40,569 nucleotides of DNA from Streptosporangiaceae bacterium (GCA_025964715.1 JAOPYH010000259.1:1-40569); one strand, 5' to 3'. Counted from the first letter of the stretch, positions 18,607-28,228 are shown. Notes: generated by a model from the letters alone, not told the origin. Numbers and translations are program-made.

Positions 18607-18634
18607 TTACGGAACCGCTCCAGATAGGTAGGGT
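18607..18634 (+). promoter_or_regulatory. Probable arc promoter
   Basis: TTACGG (18607-18612) and TAGGGT (18629-18634) with a 16-nt spacer, predicting a start near 18641 and a leader of about 35 nt before the GTG with its strong ribosome site AGGAGGTGA (18661-18669). Confidence 0.4.
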
Positions 18635-18675
18635 TCTGAGTAGGTCGTCGGCTCTTCGTGAGGAGGTGACGGGGC

Positions 18676-20439
18676 GTGGCCGCTCGTGACGATGCTGGGG
18701 CGCGCAGGGCGCAGCACGACAAGGAGGTTCGTGACTTCCAAACTCAGGTTTCCTTCCTGGAGGAGGAGATCTCGGTGCTGCGCCGTAAGCTCGCGGAATC
18801 CCCCCGCCAAACACGTGTACTGGAAGAGCGTCTACACGAGGCGCAAGCCAATCTGGCCGCCATAACCGGTCAGAACGAGCGTCTCGTGTCGACACTCAAG
18901 GAGGCGCGGGAGCAGATCATCGCGCTCAAGGAAGAGGTGGACCGGCTGGCGCAGCCGCCGTCCGGCTACGGTGTCTTCCTCGAGGCTCGAGACGATGGAA
19001 CGGTCGATATCTTCACCGGCGGGCGCAAGCTGCGGGTGAACGTCAGTCCGGCCGTGGAGATGGACGAGCTCAGGCGTGGCCAGGAGGTCATGCTCAACGA
19101 GGCGCTCAACGTCGTGGAGGCACTCGAGTTCGAGGAGCAGGGCGAGGTCGTCATGCTCAAGGAGGTCTTCGCCGACGGTGAGCGGGCCTTGGTGATCGCG
19201 CACGCCGACGAGGAGCGCGTGATCAAGCTCGCCGAGCCGCTGCGAGGTTTGCCGCTGAGGGCGGGCGACTCGCTGATGCTCGAGACCCGGTCCGGATATG
19301 CCTACGAGAAGATCCACAAGGCAGAGGTGGAGGAGCTGGTCCTCGAAGAGGTGCCGGACATCTCCTACCACGAGATCGGTGGCCTCGGCCCGCAGATCGA
19401 ACAGATCCGCGACGCCGTGGAGCTGCCCTATTTGCACGCGGACCTGTTCCGCGAGCACCAGATCCGCCCGCCTATGGGCGTCCTGCTGTACGGCCCGCCG
19501 GGCTGCGGCAAGACACTGATCGCCAAGGCGGTCGCGAACTCGCTCGCCAAGCAGGTCGCGGAGAAGACCGGGCAGGAGGGGAAGAGCTTCTTCCTCAACA
19601 TCAAGGGCCCGGAGCTGCTCAACAAGTACGTCGGCGAGACCGAACGCCACATCCGCCTGGTGTTCCAGCGGGCGCGGGAGAAGGCCTCCGCCGGCACGCC
19701 GGTCATCGTGTTCTTCGACGAGATGGACTCGATCTTCCGGACCAGGGGATCCGGAGTGTCCTCGGATGTCGAGAACACCATCGTGCCTCAGCTGCTCTCG
19801 GAGATCGACGGTGTCGAAGGGCTCGAGAACGTCATCGTCATCGGAGCCTCCTACCGGGAGGACATGATCGACCCGGCCATCCTGCGACCGGGCCGGCTGG
19901 ACGTCAAGATCAAGATTGAGCGTCCGGACGCCGAGGCGGCCAGGGACATCTTCTCCAAGTACATCCTGACAGGACTGCCGCTGCACCCCGATGACCTGAA
20001 GGAACACGGCAGCTCTGCTGAGGCCACGGTCGACGCGATGATCCAGCGCGTCGTCGAGAGGATGTACAGCGAGACCGAGGAGAACCGGTTCCTCGAGGTC
20101 ACCTACGCCAACGGTGACAAAGAGGTTCTTTACTTCAAGGACTTCAACTCGGGCGCGATGATCCAGAACATCGTCGACCGGGCTAAGAAGATGGCCATCA
20201 AGCAGTTCCTCGACACCGGCCAGAAGGGTTTGCGCGTCACGCATCTCCTCGCGGCCTGCGTGGACGAGTTCAGCGAGAACGAGGACCTGCCCAACACGAC
20301 CAACCCGGACGACTGGGCCCGCATCTCCGGCAAGAAGGGCGAGCGGATCGTCTACATCCGTACGCTCGTCTCCGGAAAGCAGGGCACCGAGGCGGGACGG
20401 TCGATCGACACGGTCGCCAACACCGGCCAGTACCTGTAG
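18676..20439 (+). CDS. arc: Proteasome-associated AAA ATPase ARC (Mpa)
   Basis: Hexameric unfoldase that captures pupylated proteins and threads them into the 20S proteasome. The 587-residue protein has an N-terminal coiled coil (about 12-92) that binds Pup, two OB-fold segments (about 95-225), and an AAA domain with Walker A GPPGCGKT (273-280), Walker [11 protein letters not shown] (343 on) and the pore-loop region near LNKYVGETE. The last residues GQYL are the C-terminal motif that docks into the PrcA pockets and opens the gate. The GTG at 18676 is 6 nt behind AGGAGGTGA. A hairpin follows the stop, separating arc from dop. Confidence 0.97.
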   Translation: MAARDDAGARRAQHDKEVRDFQTQVSFLEEEISVLRRKLAESPRQTRVLEERLHEAQANLAAITGQNERLVSTLKEAREQIIALKEEVDRLAQPPSGYGVFLEARDDGTVDIFTGGRKLRVNVSPAVEMDELRRGQEVMLNEALNVVEALEFEEQGEVVMLKEVFADGERALVIAHADEERVIKLAEPLRGLPLRAGDSLMLETRSGYAYEKIHKAEVEELVLEEVPDISYHEIGGLGPQIEQIRDAVELPYLHADLFREHQIRPPMGVLLYGPPGCGKTLIAKAVANSLAKQVAEKTGQEGKSFFLNIKGPELLNKYVGETERHIRLVFQRAREKASAGTPVIVFFDEMDSIFRTRGSGVSSDVENTIVPQLLSEIDGVEGLENVIVIGASYREDMIDPAILRPGRLDVKIKIERPDAEAARDIFSKYILTGLPLHPDDLKEHGSSAEATVDAMIQRVVERMYSETEENRFLEVTYANGDKEVLYFKDFNSGAMIQNIVDRAKKMAIKQFLDTGQKGLRVTHLLAACVDEFSENEDLPNTTNPDDWARISGKKGERIVYIRTLVSGKQGTEAGRSIDTVANTGQYL

Positions 20440-20444
20440 CAGAG

Positions 20445-20509
20445 GGGGGATTGCAAGATCACGCACTTGTGGCGCAGCGTCGCTGAGGTTCGTGGTCTTG
20501 CAATCCTTC
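20445..20509 (+). terminator. Long stem-loop right after arc
   Basis: Arms 20445-20462 and 20492-20509 can form an 18-bp RNA stem (three G-U pairs) around a 29-nt loop that itself has a small CAGCG/CGCTG stem. It begins 5 nt after the arc stop. It could be a terminator or a processing site; the dop gene has its own promoter 210 bp further on. Confidence 0.55.
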
Positions 20510-20722
20510 GTGCGGCGCCGTGGGGGCCGGCCTCGCCGGCGTTTCCATGGCCCAGATGGCCGTGTGCTCGGCGAAATGGGTCAAATGCCGATAAAGTGCG
20601 TCCAATAATGCCTTCACGAGTGCCCCAAGTACGATCTATTCGGCGGCAGGATGATGCTGCTGTACTCGCGCCATTCGGGTCACGATCCCGTCGTGCCTCT
20701 CGGGGCACAGCCCAAAGCACAC

Positions 20723-20728
20723 TAGGCT
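20723..20728 (+). promoter_or_regulatory. Leaderless-type -10 box of dop
   Basis: TAGGCT ends 7 nt before the ATG at 20736 and no ribosome site precedes the ATG. This fits the actinobacterial leaderless arrangement. Confidence 0.5.
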
Positions 20729-20735
20729 CGTCCAT

Positions 20736-22253
20736 ATGAGTGTTCGGCGGGTGATGGGGATCGAGACCGAGTACGGGATCTCCGTACCTGGTCAGCCAGG
20801 TGCGAACGCGATGGTGACCTCGTCTCAGGTGGTCAACGCCTACCTCGCGGCCTCCGCGGCCAGGGCGCGGCGGGCCCGGTGGGACTTCGAGGAGGAGAAT
20901 CCGCTGCGGGACGCCCGCGGCTTCGACCTCGCGCGGGAGGTCGCAGACCAGACCCAGCTCACCGACGAGGATCTCGGGCTGGCCAACGTGATCCTCACCA
21001 ACGGCGCGCGGCTGTACGTCGACCACGCGCACCCGGAGTACTCCGCCCCGGAGTGCACGAACCCGCTCGACGCCGTCATCTGGGACAAGGCCGGGGAACG
21101 GGTGATGGCCGACGCGGCCCGCCGCGCGGCGATGATCCCGGGCACCCACCCGATCCAGCTCTACAAGAACAACACCGACAACAAGGGCGCCTCGTACGGC
21201 TGCCACGAGAACTACCTCATGAGGCGCGAGACGCCGTTCTCCGACATCGTGCGCCATCTGACCCCGTTCTTCGTCTCACGCCAGGTGGTGTGCGGCGCCG
21301 GTCGGGTCGGCATCGGCGTCGACGGGCGTGGCGAGGGTTTCCAGATCAGCCAGCGCGCCGACTTCTTCGAGGTCGAGGTCGGCCTCGAGACGACGCTGAA
21401 GCGGCCCATCATCAACACCCGCGACGAACCGCACGCGGACCCGGAGAAGTACCGCCGGCTGCACGTCATCATCGGTGACGCCAACATGAGCGAGGTGTCG
21501 ACCTATCTCAAGCTCGGCACCACCGCCTTGGTGCTGGCCATGATCGAGGACTCCTTCCTCACCGTCGACCTGTCGGTGGACATGCCTGTGGCGTCGCTGC
21601 GGGCCGTCTCGCACGACCCCACCTGCAAGCACCTGCTGACGCTGCGGGACGGCCGCAAGATGACGGCCGTGCAGCTGCAGCTCGAATACCTCGAGCAGTC
21701 CCGGAAGTACGTCGAGGACAGGTTCGGCGCCGACGTGGACGAGAGCACGGCGGATGTGCTCGACCGATGGGAGTCGGTTCTGCACCGCCTGGGCGAGAAT
21801 CCGCTGCAGCTCTCCCGGGAGCTCGACTGGGTGGCCAAGCTCGAGCTGCTCAACGGCTATCGCAGCCGGGACGGCCTCGAGTGGTCGCATCCGCGCCTGC
21901 AGCTCGTGGACCTGCAGTACTCCGACATCCGGCCGGACCGCGGCCTCTACAACCGGCTGGTGGACCGCGGCCGCATCGACAGGGTCGTCACGGAGGCACA
22001 GGTCGAGGCGGCCATCGAGGACCCGCCGGAGGACACCCGGGCCTACTTCCGTGGCCGGTGCCTGCGGCAGTACGCCGACTCGGTGGCGGCCGCGTCGTGG
22101 GACTCGGTCATCTTCGACGTACCCGGCCGAGAGTCGCTGCAGCGTGTGCCGACCCTCGAGCCCCTGCGCGGCACCAAGCAGCACGTGGGCGGACTGCTGG
22201 ACCGGTGCCATTCGGCCACCGACCTCGTGGCCGCACTCACCGGGCACCACTGA
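20736..22253 (+). CDS. dop: Deamidase of Pup / depupylase
   Basis: Converts the C-terminal Gln of Pup to Glu, so that PafA can ligate it, and also removes Pup from tagged proteins. The 505-residue protein shows the glutamine-synthetase-like nucleotide/metal site GIETEYGI (8-15, with Glu10) and the catalytic Asp96 in [15 protein letters not shown]. It has the Dop-specific loop between about residues 38 and 62 that distinguishes Dop from the ligase PafA, and further conserved blocks [19 protein letters not shown] and [12 protein letters not shown]. It lies between arc and pup as in mycobacteria. The ATG at 20736 is the only start giving the conserved N-terminus. Confidence 0.97.
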   Translation: MSVRRVMGIETEYGISVPGQPGANAMVTSSQVVNAYLAASAARARRARWDFEEENPLRDARGFDLAREVADQTQLTDEDLGLANVILTNGARLYVDHAHPEYSAPECTNPLDAVIWDKAGERVMADAARRAAMIPGTHPIQLYKNNTDNKGASYGCHENYLMRRETPFSDIVRHLTPFFVSRQVVCGAGRVGIGVDGRGEGFQISQRADFFEVEVGLETTLKRPIINTRDEPHADPEKYRRLHVIIGDANMSEVSTYLKLGTTALVLAMIEDSFLTVDLSVDMPVASLRAVSHDPTCKHLLTLRDGRKMTAVQLQLEYLEQSRKYVEDRFGADVDESTADVLDRWESVLHRLGENPLQLSRELDWVAKLELLNGYRSRDGLEWSHPRLQLVDLQYSDIRPDRGLYNRLVDRGRIDRVVTEAQVEAAIEDPPEDTRAYFRGRCLRQYADSVAAASWDSVIFDVPGRESLQRVPTLEPLRGTKQHVGGLLDRCHSATDLVAALTGHH

Positions 22254-22427
22254 TCGTCGGAAGCCGGACATTGGTCTTTCTTTGCATTTCACCGGCGCAT
22301 CAGGCCGTTCCGAACCGGTGCAGGGTCGTGACCGGTTTGCCCGTTTCATTGGTCGGTATACGGGCGATAACCCCGGCAGAGCCCTTGACCGGCTGCGACG
22401 GGCGGAACGGACCGTGATCTTCGCCCG

Positions 22428-22450
22428 TTGACGGTCCCCAAGGGTAGAGT
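22428..22450 (+). promoter_or_regulatory. Possible pup promoter
   Basis: TAGAGT at 22445-22450 is a good -10 box and predicts a leader of about 23 nt. TTGACG (22428-22433) lies only 11 nt upstream, too close for a normal -35, so the recognition element is unclear. Confidence 0.35.
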
Positions 22451-22479
22451 CGGATTCCCGGCTGATATGGAGGCTGAGC

Positions 22480-22689
22480 ATGGCGACGAAGGACACGGGT
22501 GGCCAGAAGCAGACCACTCGGCGCGACGAGGAGGTCGAGGAGGCTCAGGCCTCGACCACCGAGGATGTGCAGGAGCGCCAGGACAAGCTGACCGACGACG
22601 TCGACGCCATCCTGGATGAGATTGACGAGGTGCTCGAGGAGAACGCCGAGGAATTCGTCCGGTCCTACGTCCAGAAGGGCGGGCAGTGA
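22480..22689 (+). CDS. pup: Prokaryotic ubiquitin-like protein Pup
   Basis: Small tagging protein of 69 residues that is coupled to lysines of substrates and recruits them to ARC. It is rich in Glu, Asp, Gln and Lys and largely unstructured; the helix-forming segment LTDDVDAILDEIDEVLEENA and the conserved tail EEFVRSYVQKGGQ are diagnostic. The final residue is Gln, so Dop must deamidate it before ligation. The ATG at 22480 follows GGAGG with a 6-nt spacer. It is followed by an unusually long gap before prcB. Confidence 0.97.
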   Translation: MATKDTGGQKQTTRRDEEVEEAQASTTEDVQERQDKLTDDVDAILDEIDEVLEENAEEFVRSYVQKGGQ

Positions 22690-23321
22690 GCACTTAGGTG
22701 TGCTGTCCGATGTGCCGATTATGAACGGCCAAGGCCGGCCCCACACCTCCGGACCCGGGCACGAGACCGGGGCGGACCCGGCCGCACGACCGGCGGTCCG
22801 CCGTCCCGTCGGCCGTACGGCTCCGCCAGGACCGGGGCCGGCCGGCGCCGGTGCCGGTACGGCCGGGATGCCGCTGCGTTCGACGCGAGCCACCGAAAGC
22901 CAGGCCACGGCGCCTCAACTCCCCATACACGGCTGAGCCCCTCAGATGGCCGAACCGGCTCCGGGTCGGCCGGTCACCGACGTGTGTGTGCGCCGGTCGA
23001 GCCTGGGATCGTCGGCAGGCCCATTCCAAGCCCTCCGCGGCGGGCCGCCGTCCCGTACCCCCGGACCGCCATCCCCGCACTGGAGCGCGTGACCCCCGCG
23101 TGCCCCCCGGCCGGTGAGGCCCTCTCGCCACCCCGCCGTCGTGCGGCGCGGCCGCCGAGCCTGATGCGCCCCGGTTTGTGCGGCTTGGCGGAAGGTTCGC
23201 CATGAGCGCAGCCGGGGAAGGATCACGCCGCATGCGCGGCGCGTCCTCGGGACAGTAGGGTCATAAGCAGTTCCATGGTCGCACCGGGGGACCCCGGTCC
23301 ACGGTGAAGGGAAGGAGTCGC
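22690..23321. other. Long spacer between pup and prcB
   Basis: About 630 bp where mycobacteria have almost none. Open frames occur on both strands, but they are Arg/Pro/Gly-rich, lack ribosome sites and match no family I know, so I call no gene. Visible items are a short stem AGCAC/GTGCT just after pup, a CGCCGC-ATGC-GCGGCG hairpin at 23226-23241, and TAGGGT at 23256-23261, which could be the -10 box for prcB (leader about 55 nt). Confidence 0.5.
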
Positions 23322-24167
23322 GTGGCGTCTCACGATTCGCACGCTGGCCGGCTCCCGGGGGTTTTCATGAGCCCGGGACCATCGTCTTTCATGGATTTCC
23401 TTGGGGCCTATTCCCCTGATCTGCTGCCAGGACGGCGCACACCACCGTCCGGCGAGGCCCGGGAGGAGTTCCCGCACGGCACGACCATCGTCGCGGTGGT
23501 CTTTCCGGGCGGGGTCGTCCTGGCGGGCGACCGGCGGGCGACGGCCGGAAACATGATCGCCCAGCGAGACATCGAGAAGGTCTTCCGCGCCGATGAGCTC
23601 TCCGGCATCGCCATCGCGGGCACCGCCGGGATCGGGCTCGAGATCGTACGGCTGTTCCAGGTGGAACTGGAGCACTACGAGAAGATGGAAGGCCGCATGC
23701 TCTCCCTCGAGGGCAAGGCCAACCGGCTCGCCACGCTGATCCGCGGCAATCTCGGCATGGCCCTGCAGGGGCTCGTGGTGGTGCCGCTGTTCGCCGGATA
23801 CGACGAGGACGGCGATGCCGGCCGGATCTTCAGCTATGACGCGGCCGGCGGCAGGTACGAGGAACGAGACTTCCACTCCATCGGGTCCGGCTCGGTGTTC
23901 GCCCGCGGCTCCCTCAAGAAGCTGTGGCGCCCGGACCTGTCCGAGGAGGACTCGGCGCTCGCCTGTCTGCAGGCGCTGTTCGACGCCGCCGACGACGACT
24001 CGGCGACCGGCGGGCCAGACCTCATCCGCAGGATCTATCCGATCGTCGCCTCGGTGACGGCGGACGGATTCAGAAGGCTCGCCGACGACGAGGTGGGCGC
24101 GCTCACGCAGGTCGTCGTCGAGAGCCGATACCAGGCGCCGGGCGGCCCGATCGCCCCGCTCCGATAG
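23322..24167 (+). CDS. prcB: 20S proteasome beta subunit
   Basis: Catalytic subunit of the 20S core. With the GTG at 23322, preceded by GAAGGAG, the precursor has 281 residues. The propeptide of 53 residues ends FPHG and is removed autocatalytically to expose Thr54 of [20 protein letters not shown] as the N-terminal nucleophile. Other conserved features are Asp and Arg of GDRRAT, the Lys region of RDIEKVF, and [22 protein letters not shown] segments (here [17 protein letters not shown]). An alternative GTG at 23304 would add six residues but has no ribosome site. prcA follows after 15 bp, so the two are co-expressed. Confidence 0.96.
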   Translation: MASHDSHAGRLPGVFMSPGPSSFMDFLGAYSPDLLPGRRTPPSGEAREEFPHGTTIVAVVFPGGVVLAGDRRATAGNMIAQRDIEKVFRADELSGIAIAGTAGIGLEIVRLFQVELEHYEKMEGRMLSLEGKANRLATLIRGNLGMALQGLVVVPLFAGYDEDGDAGRIFSYDAAGGRYEERDFHSIGSGSVFARGSLKKLWRPDLSEEDSALACLQALFDAADDDSATGGPDLIRRIYPIVASVTADGFRRLADDEVGALTQVVVESRYQAPGGPIAPLR

Positions 24168-24182
24168 AAGGGATCGCCACCG

Positions 24183-24995
24183 GTGTCCATGCCGTTCTAC
24201 GTCTCGCCCGACCAGCAGATGAAGGACAGGGCGGACTACGCGCGTAAGGGCATAGCGCGGGGCCGTAGCGTGGTCGTGCTCCAGTACGACGACGGCATCC
24301 TGTTCGTGGCCGACAACCCGTCCCGGGCGCTGCACAAGGTCAGCGAGATCTATGACCGGATCGCGTTCGCCGCGGTCGGAAAATACAACGAGTTCGAGAA
24401 CCTGCGTCTCGTCGGCGTGCGCTACGCCGACGTCAACGGCTACATGTACCACCGCAGCGACGTGACCTCGCGCGGCCTGGCCAACTTCTACGCGCAGATG
24501 CTGGGCACGATCTTCACCGAGCAGAACAAGCCCTACGAGGTCGAGCTCGTCGTGGCCGAGGTGGGCCAGGACGCCGCCACGGACCAGATATACCGGCTGA
24601 CCTTCGACGGCTCGGTCGCCGACGAGCACGGCTTCGTCGCGATGGGCGGCCAGGCCGAAGCGGTGGCCGAGGCCCTCAAGGAGCGCTATCGCGACGGCCT
24701 CGGCCTGGCCGAGGCGCTGCGGGCCGGCGTGCAGGCTCTGGAGCAGCAGGACCCCGATCGTCATTTCGAGGCCAAGGCCCTCGAGGTGGCCGTGCTGGAC
24801 CGCAACCGAGAGCACCGGTTGTTCCGGCGGCTGACCCCGGCGCGCATCGAGCAGCTGCTCACCGAGGCCGTGCAGGCCGAGGGCGGGCCGGAGAGCGCCG
24901 CGCCGGACTCTGCCGCAGCGGAAGACGGCCAGGCCGGCGATGAAGGCGGGGCCACGGGCGATGGCGGCACGGATCCCGGGCAGGCCGACGGCTGA
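24183..24995 (+). CDS. prcA: 20S proteasome alpha subunit
   Basis: Structural outer-ring subunit that gates the 20S core and offers pockets for the ARC C-terminus. The 270-residue protein has the alpha N-terminal helix region ([22 protein letters not shown]) and the conserved [28 protein letters not shown] core (written here in part), and lacks a catalytic Thr. The last about 40 residues are an acidic Ala/Gly/Asp tail typical of actinobacterial alpha subunits. The GTG at 24183 is 9 nt behind GAAGGGA; an ATG two codons later is possible. It closes the proteasome block; a terminator follows. Confidence 0.96.
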   Translation: MSMPFYVSPDQQMKDRADYARKGIARGRSVVVLQYDDGILFVADNPSRALHKVSEIYDRIAFAAVGKYNEFENLRLVGVRYADVNGYMYHRSDVTSRGLANFYAQMLGTIFTEQNKPYEVELVVAEVGQDAATDQIYRLTFDGSVADEHGFVAMGGQAEAVAEALKERYRDGLGLAEALRAGVQALEQQDPDRHFEAKALEVAVLDRNREHRLFRRLTPARIEQLLTEAVQAEGGPESAAPDSAAAEDGQAGDEGGATGDGGTDPGQADG

Positions 24996-25026
24996 CCTCG
25001 TGCCTTAGAGCCCCTGCCGCCTTCGG

Positions 25027-25062
25027 CGGCGCGGAGGCCTCCCCCCGGAGGTCTCCGCGCCG
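25027..25062. terminator. Bidirectional terminator after prcA
   Basis: Sixteen-base-pair inverted repeat (25027-25042 with 25047-25062; one G-U pair in RNA) with a CCCC loop, located between the prcA stop and the convergent oxidoreductase stop at 25066. Confidence 0.8.
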
Positions 25063-25065
25063 GGT

Positions 25066-27123
25066 TCATCGAATGGGCGGCGCCTCCACCTCGACGCGCG
25101 TGTCGTGGTAGACGGCACCCCCGCCGATGTCTGAGTCCCGCTCGTCCACGGTGGCGTTGACGTTGCTCCCACCGGTCAGTTTGGCCCAGTGGCCCTTTGT
25201 GGTCGCGGCCACGCCTGGCCTGACGCGGTCGCTGACCTCGACGGCGGCCTCGAAGGAGCCGCGTTCGTTCCCGACTCTGGCCCGGTCGCCTGCCGCGAGG
25301 CCGCGGGTGGCCGCGTCGGACGGGTGCAGGGTGATGCGGGGCTCCCCGGCCCGGCGTCGGAGCTCGGGGTTGTTGCCGAACACGGTGTTGAGGAAGTGGT
25401 GGGGAGCCGCCGATACCAGGGTCAGGGGATAACGGGCCGCTCGTACCGTGTCCGAGACCTCCGCGGGCGGGACGTAGTCCGGCAGCGGGTCGTGTCCTTC
25501 CCGCGTCGCCGCAGAGGAGAGGAACTCCAGTTTCCCCGACGGGGTCGGGAAGCCCTCGGCGAACGGCAGGAACGGCTTCGGAACGTTGAGCCGGGCGAAG
25601 CCCTCCTTGCGCAGCCGGGCCAGTGTGACACCGGCCAGCCACGGATGACCGGACTCGATCAGCTGCCGGGCGAGCTCCTCGTCGGAGTCGTACAGGCTGG
25701 GCTCGGTCAGGCCCATGTGCCTGGCGAGCCGGCGGAAGGTCTCCGAGGTCGGCAGGCACTCGCCCGGCGGTGCGACGGCGGGCTCGTTCCACATCAGGTA
25801 GAGATGGCCGTAGCCGTTGTGCACGTCGAGGTGCTCGTGCTGCATGGTCGCCGGGAGCACGATGTCGGCGTAGTCCACCGTGTCGGTGGGGAACTGCTCC
25901 AGCACCACAGTGAACAGGTCCGCACGGGCCAGGCCCCGGCGCACCTTGTTCTGGTGCGGGTTGCTGGCGACCGGGTTGGCCGCGATGACGAAGAGGGCCT
26001 TGACCGGCGGGTCCTGCTCCAGCAGACCCTCCCCGAGCCGGGTCATGGAAAGGGTACGGGTGGGCCGCGCGAGCAGGTCGTCGCGGACGAGCGCGGCACG
26101 GTCCACCGGAAAATGGCCTCCGGTGGAGTAGGACAGCCCGCCGCCGGGGCGTGCCCAGTCACCGGTCACGCCCGGGACGCAGGCCAGCGCCCGCAGCGCG
26201 TTGCCGCCCCCGGCGTGGCGCTGGAGCCCCATGGTGGCCCGGATGGCGGTCGGCCGGGTACGGGCGATGCGCTCGCCGAGCGCGATGACGTCCTCCGCGA
26301 GCAGCCCCGTGATGGCGGCGACCCGGTCCGGCGGGAACTGTGCGATCCGCTCCTTCAGCTCCGGCCAGCCGAGGGTGTGCCGGTCGAGAAAGCCGTGGTC
26401 CTCGGCGCCCATCCCCACGATCACGTTCAGCAGGCCGAGTGCCAGCGCCGCGTCGGTCCCCGGGATGGGCGCCAGATGCTCGTCGGCCTGCTGGGCCGTA
26501 CGAGTGCGCACGGGGTCGATCGCCACGAGGTGCGCACCGGCCGCGCGGGCCTCCTGCACGAACTTCCACAGGTGGTGACCGCTGGTCAGGGTGTTCGTGC
26601 CCCAGAGGATGATCAGCTTCGACAGGGCGAGATCCTCGGGGTCCATCCCGGCCGAGGTGCCCATCGTGTACTTCAGGCCCGTGCTGCCTGCCACCGAGCA
26701 GATCGTGGCATCGTGCTGGGAGGCCCCGAGCACATTGAACAGCCGGCGCCCGGCATAGCCCTCCAGGCCCTGGACGTAGCCGAGCGTGCCCGTGCCCCAG
26801 TAGGGCCAGATGGCCTCTCCGCCGTGCTCCTCCCTGATGTCCGACAGCCGCATGGAGATCTCGTCGAGTGCCTCGTCCCAGGTGATCCGCTCGAAGCGGC
26901 CCGCACCTTTGGGCCCAACGCGCCGCAGTGGGTACAGGATCCGGTCGGGCGCGGCGGCCTGCTCGAGATAGCGGTTGACCTTGACGCACAGCGCGCCGCG
27001 GGTGAAGGGGTGATCCGGGTTGCCCCGCATGCCCACCGCCTGGCGGTCGCTCACGGTAACGACCCAGGAACAGGTGTCCGGGCAGTCCAGCGGGCAGGCG
27101 CCCAGCACTTTCAGATCCGTCAT
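25066..27123 (-). CDS. Molybdopterin-dependent oxidoreductase (formate dehydrogenase-like, substrate unknown)
   Basis: Predicted 685-residue enzyme of the DMSO-reductase superfamily. The N-terminal [4Fe-4S] motif is Cys10, Cys14, Cys18 (CPLDCPDTC) and Cys46 (GALC). The molybdopterin-guanine-dinucleotide folds follow: FERITWDEALDEI, WGTNTLTSGHH, a central VIAANPVASNP block, and the C-terminal MoCo-binding barrel (HFLNTVFGNNPELRR through GHWAKLTGGSNVNATV). The Mo ligand region is probably CSVAGSTG, where the exact ligand is uncertain. No Tat signal is seen, so it should be cytoplasmic. No electron-transfer subunit or chaperone gene lies nearby, so its partner and substrate are unknown. It is transcribed toward prcA and divergently from thyX. 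Confidence 0.87.
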   Translation of the reverse strand: MTDLKVLGACPLDCPDTCSWVVTVSDRQAVGMRGNPDHPFTRGALCVKVNRYLEQAAAPDRILYPLRRVGPKGAGRFERITWDEALDEISMRLSDIREEHGGEAIWPYWGTGTLGYVQGLEGYAGRRLFNVLGASQHDATICSVAGSTGLKYTMGTSAGMDPEDLALSKLIILWGTNTLTSGHHLWKFVQEARAAGAHLVAIDPVRTRTAQQADEHLAPIPGTDAALALGLLNVIVGMGAEDHGFLDRHTLGWPELKERIAQFPPDRVAAITGLLAEDVIALGERIARTRPTAIRATMGLQRHAGGGNALRALACVPGVTGDWARPGGGLSYSTGGHFPVDRAALVRDDLLARPTRTLSMTRLGEGLLEQDPPVKALFVIAANPVASNPHQNKVRRGLARADLFTVVLEQFPTDTVDYADIVLPATMQHEHLDVHNGYGHLYLMWNEPAVAPPGECLPTSETFRRLARHMGLTEPSLYDSDEELARQLIESGHPWLAGVTLARLRKEGFARLNVPKPFLPFAEGFPTPSGKLEFLSSAATREGHDPLPDYVPPAEVSDTVRAARYPLTLVSAAPHHFLNTVFGNNPELRRRAGEPRITLHPSDAATRGLAAGDRARVGNERGSFEAAVEVSDRVRPGVAATTKGHWAKLTGGSNVNATVDERDSDIGGGAVYHDTRVEVEAPPIR

Positions 27124-27142
27124 GTGTCGGCCCCGAGCGTCG

Positions 27143-27165
27143 TTGACATGGCTGTCCCCTAGTCT
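27143..27165 (+). promoter_or_regulatory. Possible thyX promoter
   Basis: TTGACA (27143-27148) and TAGTCT (27160-27165) are good elements but only 11 nt apart, the same spacing as upstream of pup. If TAGTCT is the -10 box, the thyX leader is about 105 nt long. Confidence 0.3.
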
Positions 27166-27276
27166 GGGGCAACGGTGGCAGGAGCGTTACACCGGGACGA
27201 GCGTTACCGCCCGCGTGGCGCTCTGTCCGCGGGAGCTGGTTTGCTTGGGGGCAGCCGACAAGGAGGGGGTCCAGCG

Positions 27277-28011
27277 GTGGACGTCGATGAGGCCGCGCAG
27301 GCGCGGTTCCGCGGTGATGTAACGGTCGAACTCGTCAAGCACAGTGCGGCGGACTCGGACGTGCTCTGGGCCGCGAGAGTGTCCACGGCCGGTGAGCAGT
27401 CGCTGGAGGAGCTGGACAAGGACCCGGGGCGGTCCAAGGGGCTGATCAACTACCTGATGCGCGACCGGCACGGCAGCCCCTTCGAGCACAACTCGATGAC
27501 TTTCCTGATCAGCGCACCGATCCTGGTATTCCGGGAGTTCCACCGTCATCGCGTGGGATGGAGCTACAACGAGGAGAGCGGCCGATACCGTGAGCTGTCG
27601 CCCGTCTTCTATGTGCCGGACGCGGACCGCAAACTGGTGCAGCGCGGCCGCCCGGGTAAGTACGAGTTCGTCGAGGGCACCGAGGAGCAGCACAAGCTCG
27701 TCGGAGAGGCCATGCGGGAGTCCTACCGTCAGGCCTACGCCGCCTACCAGGAGATGCTGGCGCAGGGCGTCGCCCGTGAGGTGGCCCGCTCCGTGCTGCC
27801 GGTCGGGTTGTACTCCTCGATGTACGCGACCTGCAACGCGCGGGCGCTGATGCACTTCCTGTCGCTGCGTACCACCAACGAGCAGGCGAGTGTGCCCTCG
27901 TTTCCGCAGCGCGAGATCGAGATGGTGGCCGAGAAGATGGAGGCGGAGTGGGCCGGGCTCATGCCGCTGACCCATGCCGCGTTCAACTCCAACGGCCGCG
28001 TCGCTCCTTGA
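27277..28011 (+). CDS. thyX: Flavin-dependent thymidylate synthase
   Basis: Makes dTMP from dUMP with methylenetetrahydrofolate and NADPH, using FAD. With the GTG at 27277, behind AGGAGGGGG with a 7-nt spacer, the protein has 244 residues. The family signature is present as RHRVGWSYNEESGRY (from residue 90); here eight rather than seven residues separate RHR from the Ser. Other conserved parts are HGSPFEHNSMTFLI near the start and RALMHFLSLRTTNEQA, which forms the substrate site. It stands alone, divergent from the molybdenum enzyme. An earlier in-frame start at 27175 would add a leader without similarity. Confidence 0.95.
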   Translation: MDVDEAAQARFRGDVTVELVKHSAADSDVLWAARVSTAGEQSLEELDKDPGRSKGLINYLMRDRHGSPFEHNSMTFLISAPILVFREFHRHRVGWSYNEESGRYRELSPVFYVPDADRKLVQRGRPGKYEFVEGTEEQHKLVGEAMRESYRQAYAAYQEMLAQGVAREVARSVLPVGLYSSMYATCNARALMHFLSLRTTNEQASVPSFPQREIEMVAEKMEAEWAGLMPLTHAAFNSNGRVAP

Positions 28012-28171
28012 TTCTCGAGCCGAAGATTACCTCCACGGGCCATCCATATCGCGCCATGACGCTACAAGATCACGCCGCCCCCTCAGCGGCATGATCACGC
28101 ACCGTTCACGCGCCTGTCGTCGGCGGACAGTGTCGCACCGATGGGTGCCGCCGCTCAACCGTTTCATCCGA

Positions 28172-28228
28172 AAACGGTTGACGTGAAGCGATGCGTCACC
28201 AAACTAGGATTCTTGCTAACGCGTTGTG
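28172..28228 (+). repeat. Motif set, copy A
   Basis: AAACGGTT (28172-28179), GCGATGCGTCA (28188-28198), CTAG (28204-28207) and ACGCGTTGTG (28219-28228). The same motifs recur in the same order at 28390-28470 with different spacing. Confidence 0.55.

Noticed and set aside
22690..23233. Open frames between pup and prcB, considered as a possible endonuclease or other inserted gene
   Set aside because: Arg/Pro/Gly-rich translations without motifs, Cys/His pattern or ribosome site.
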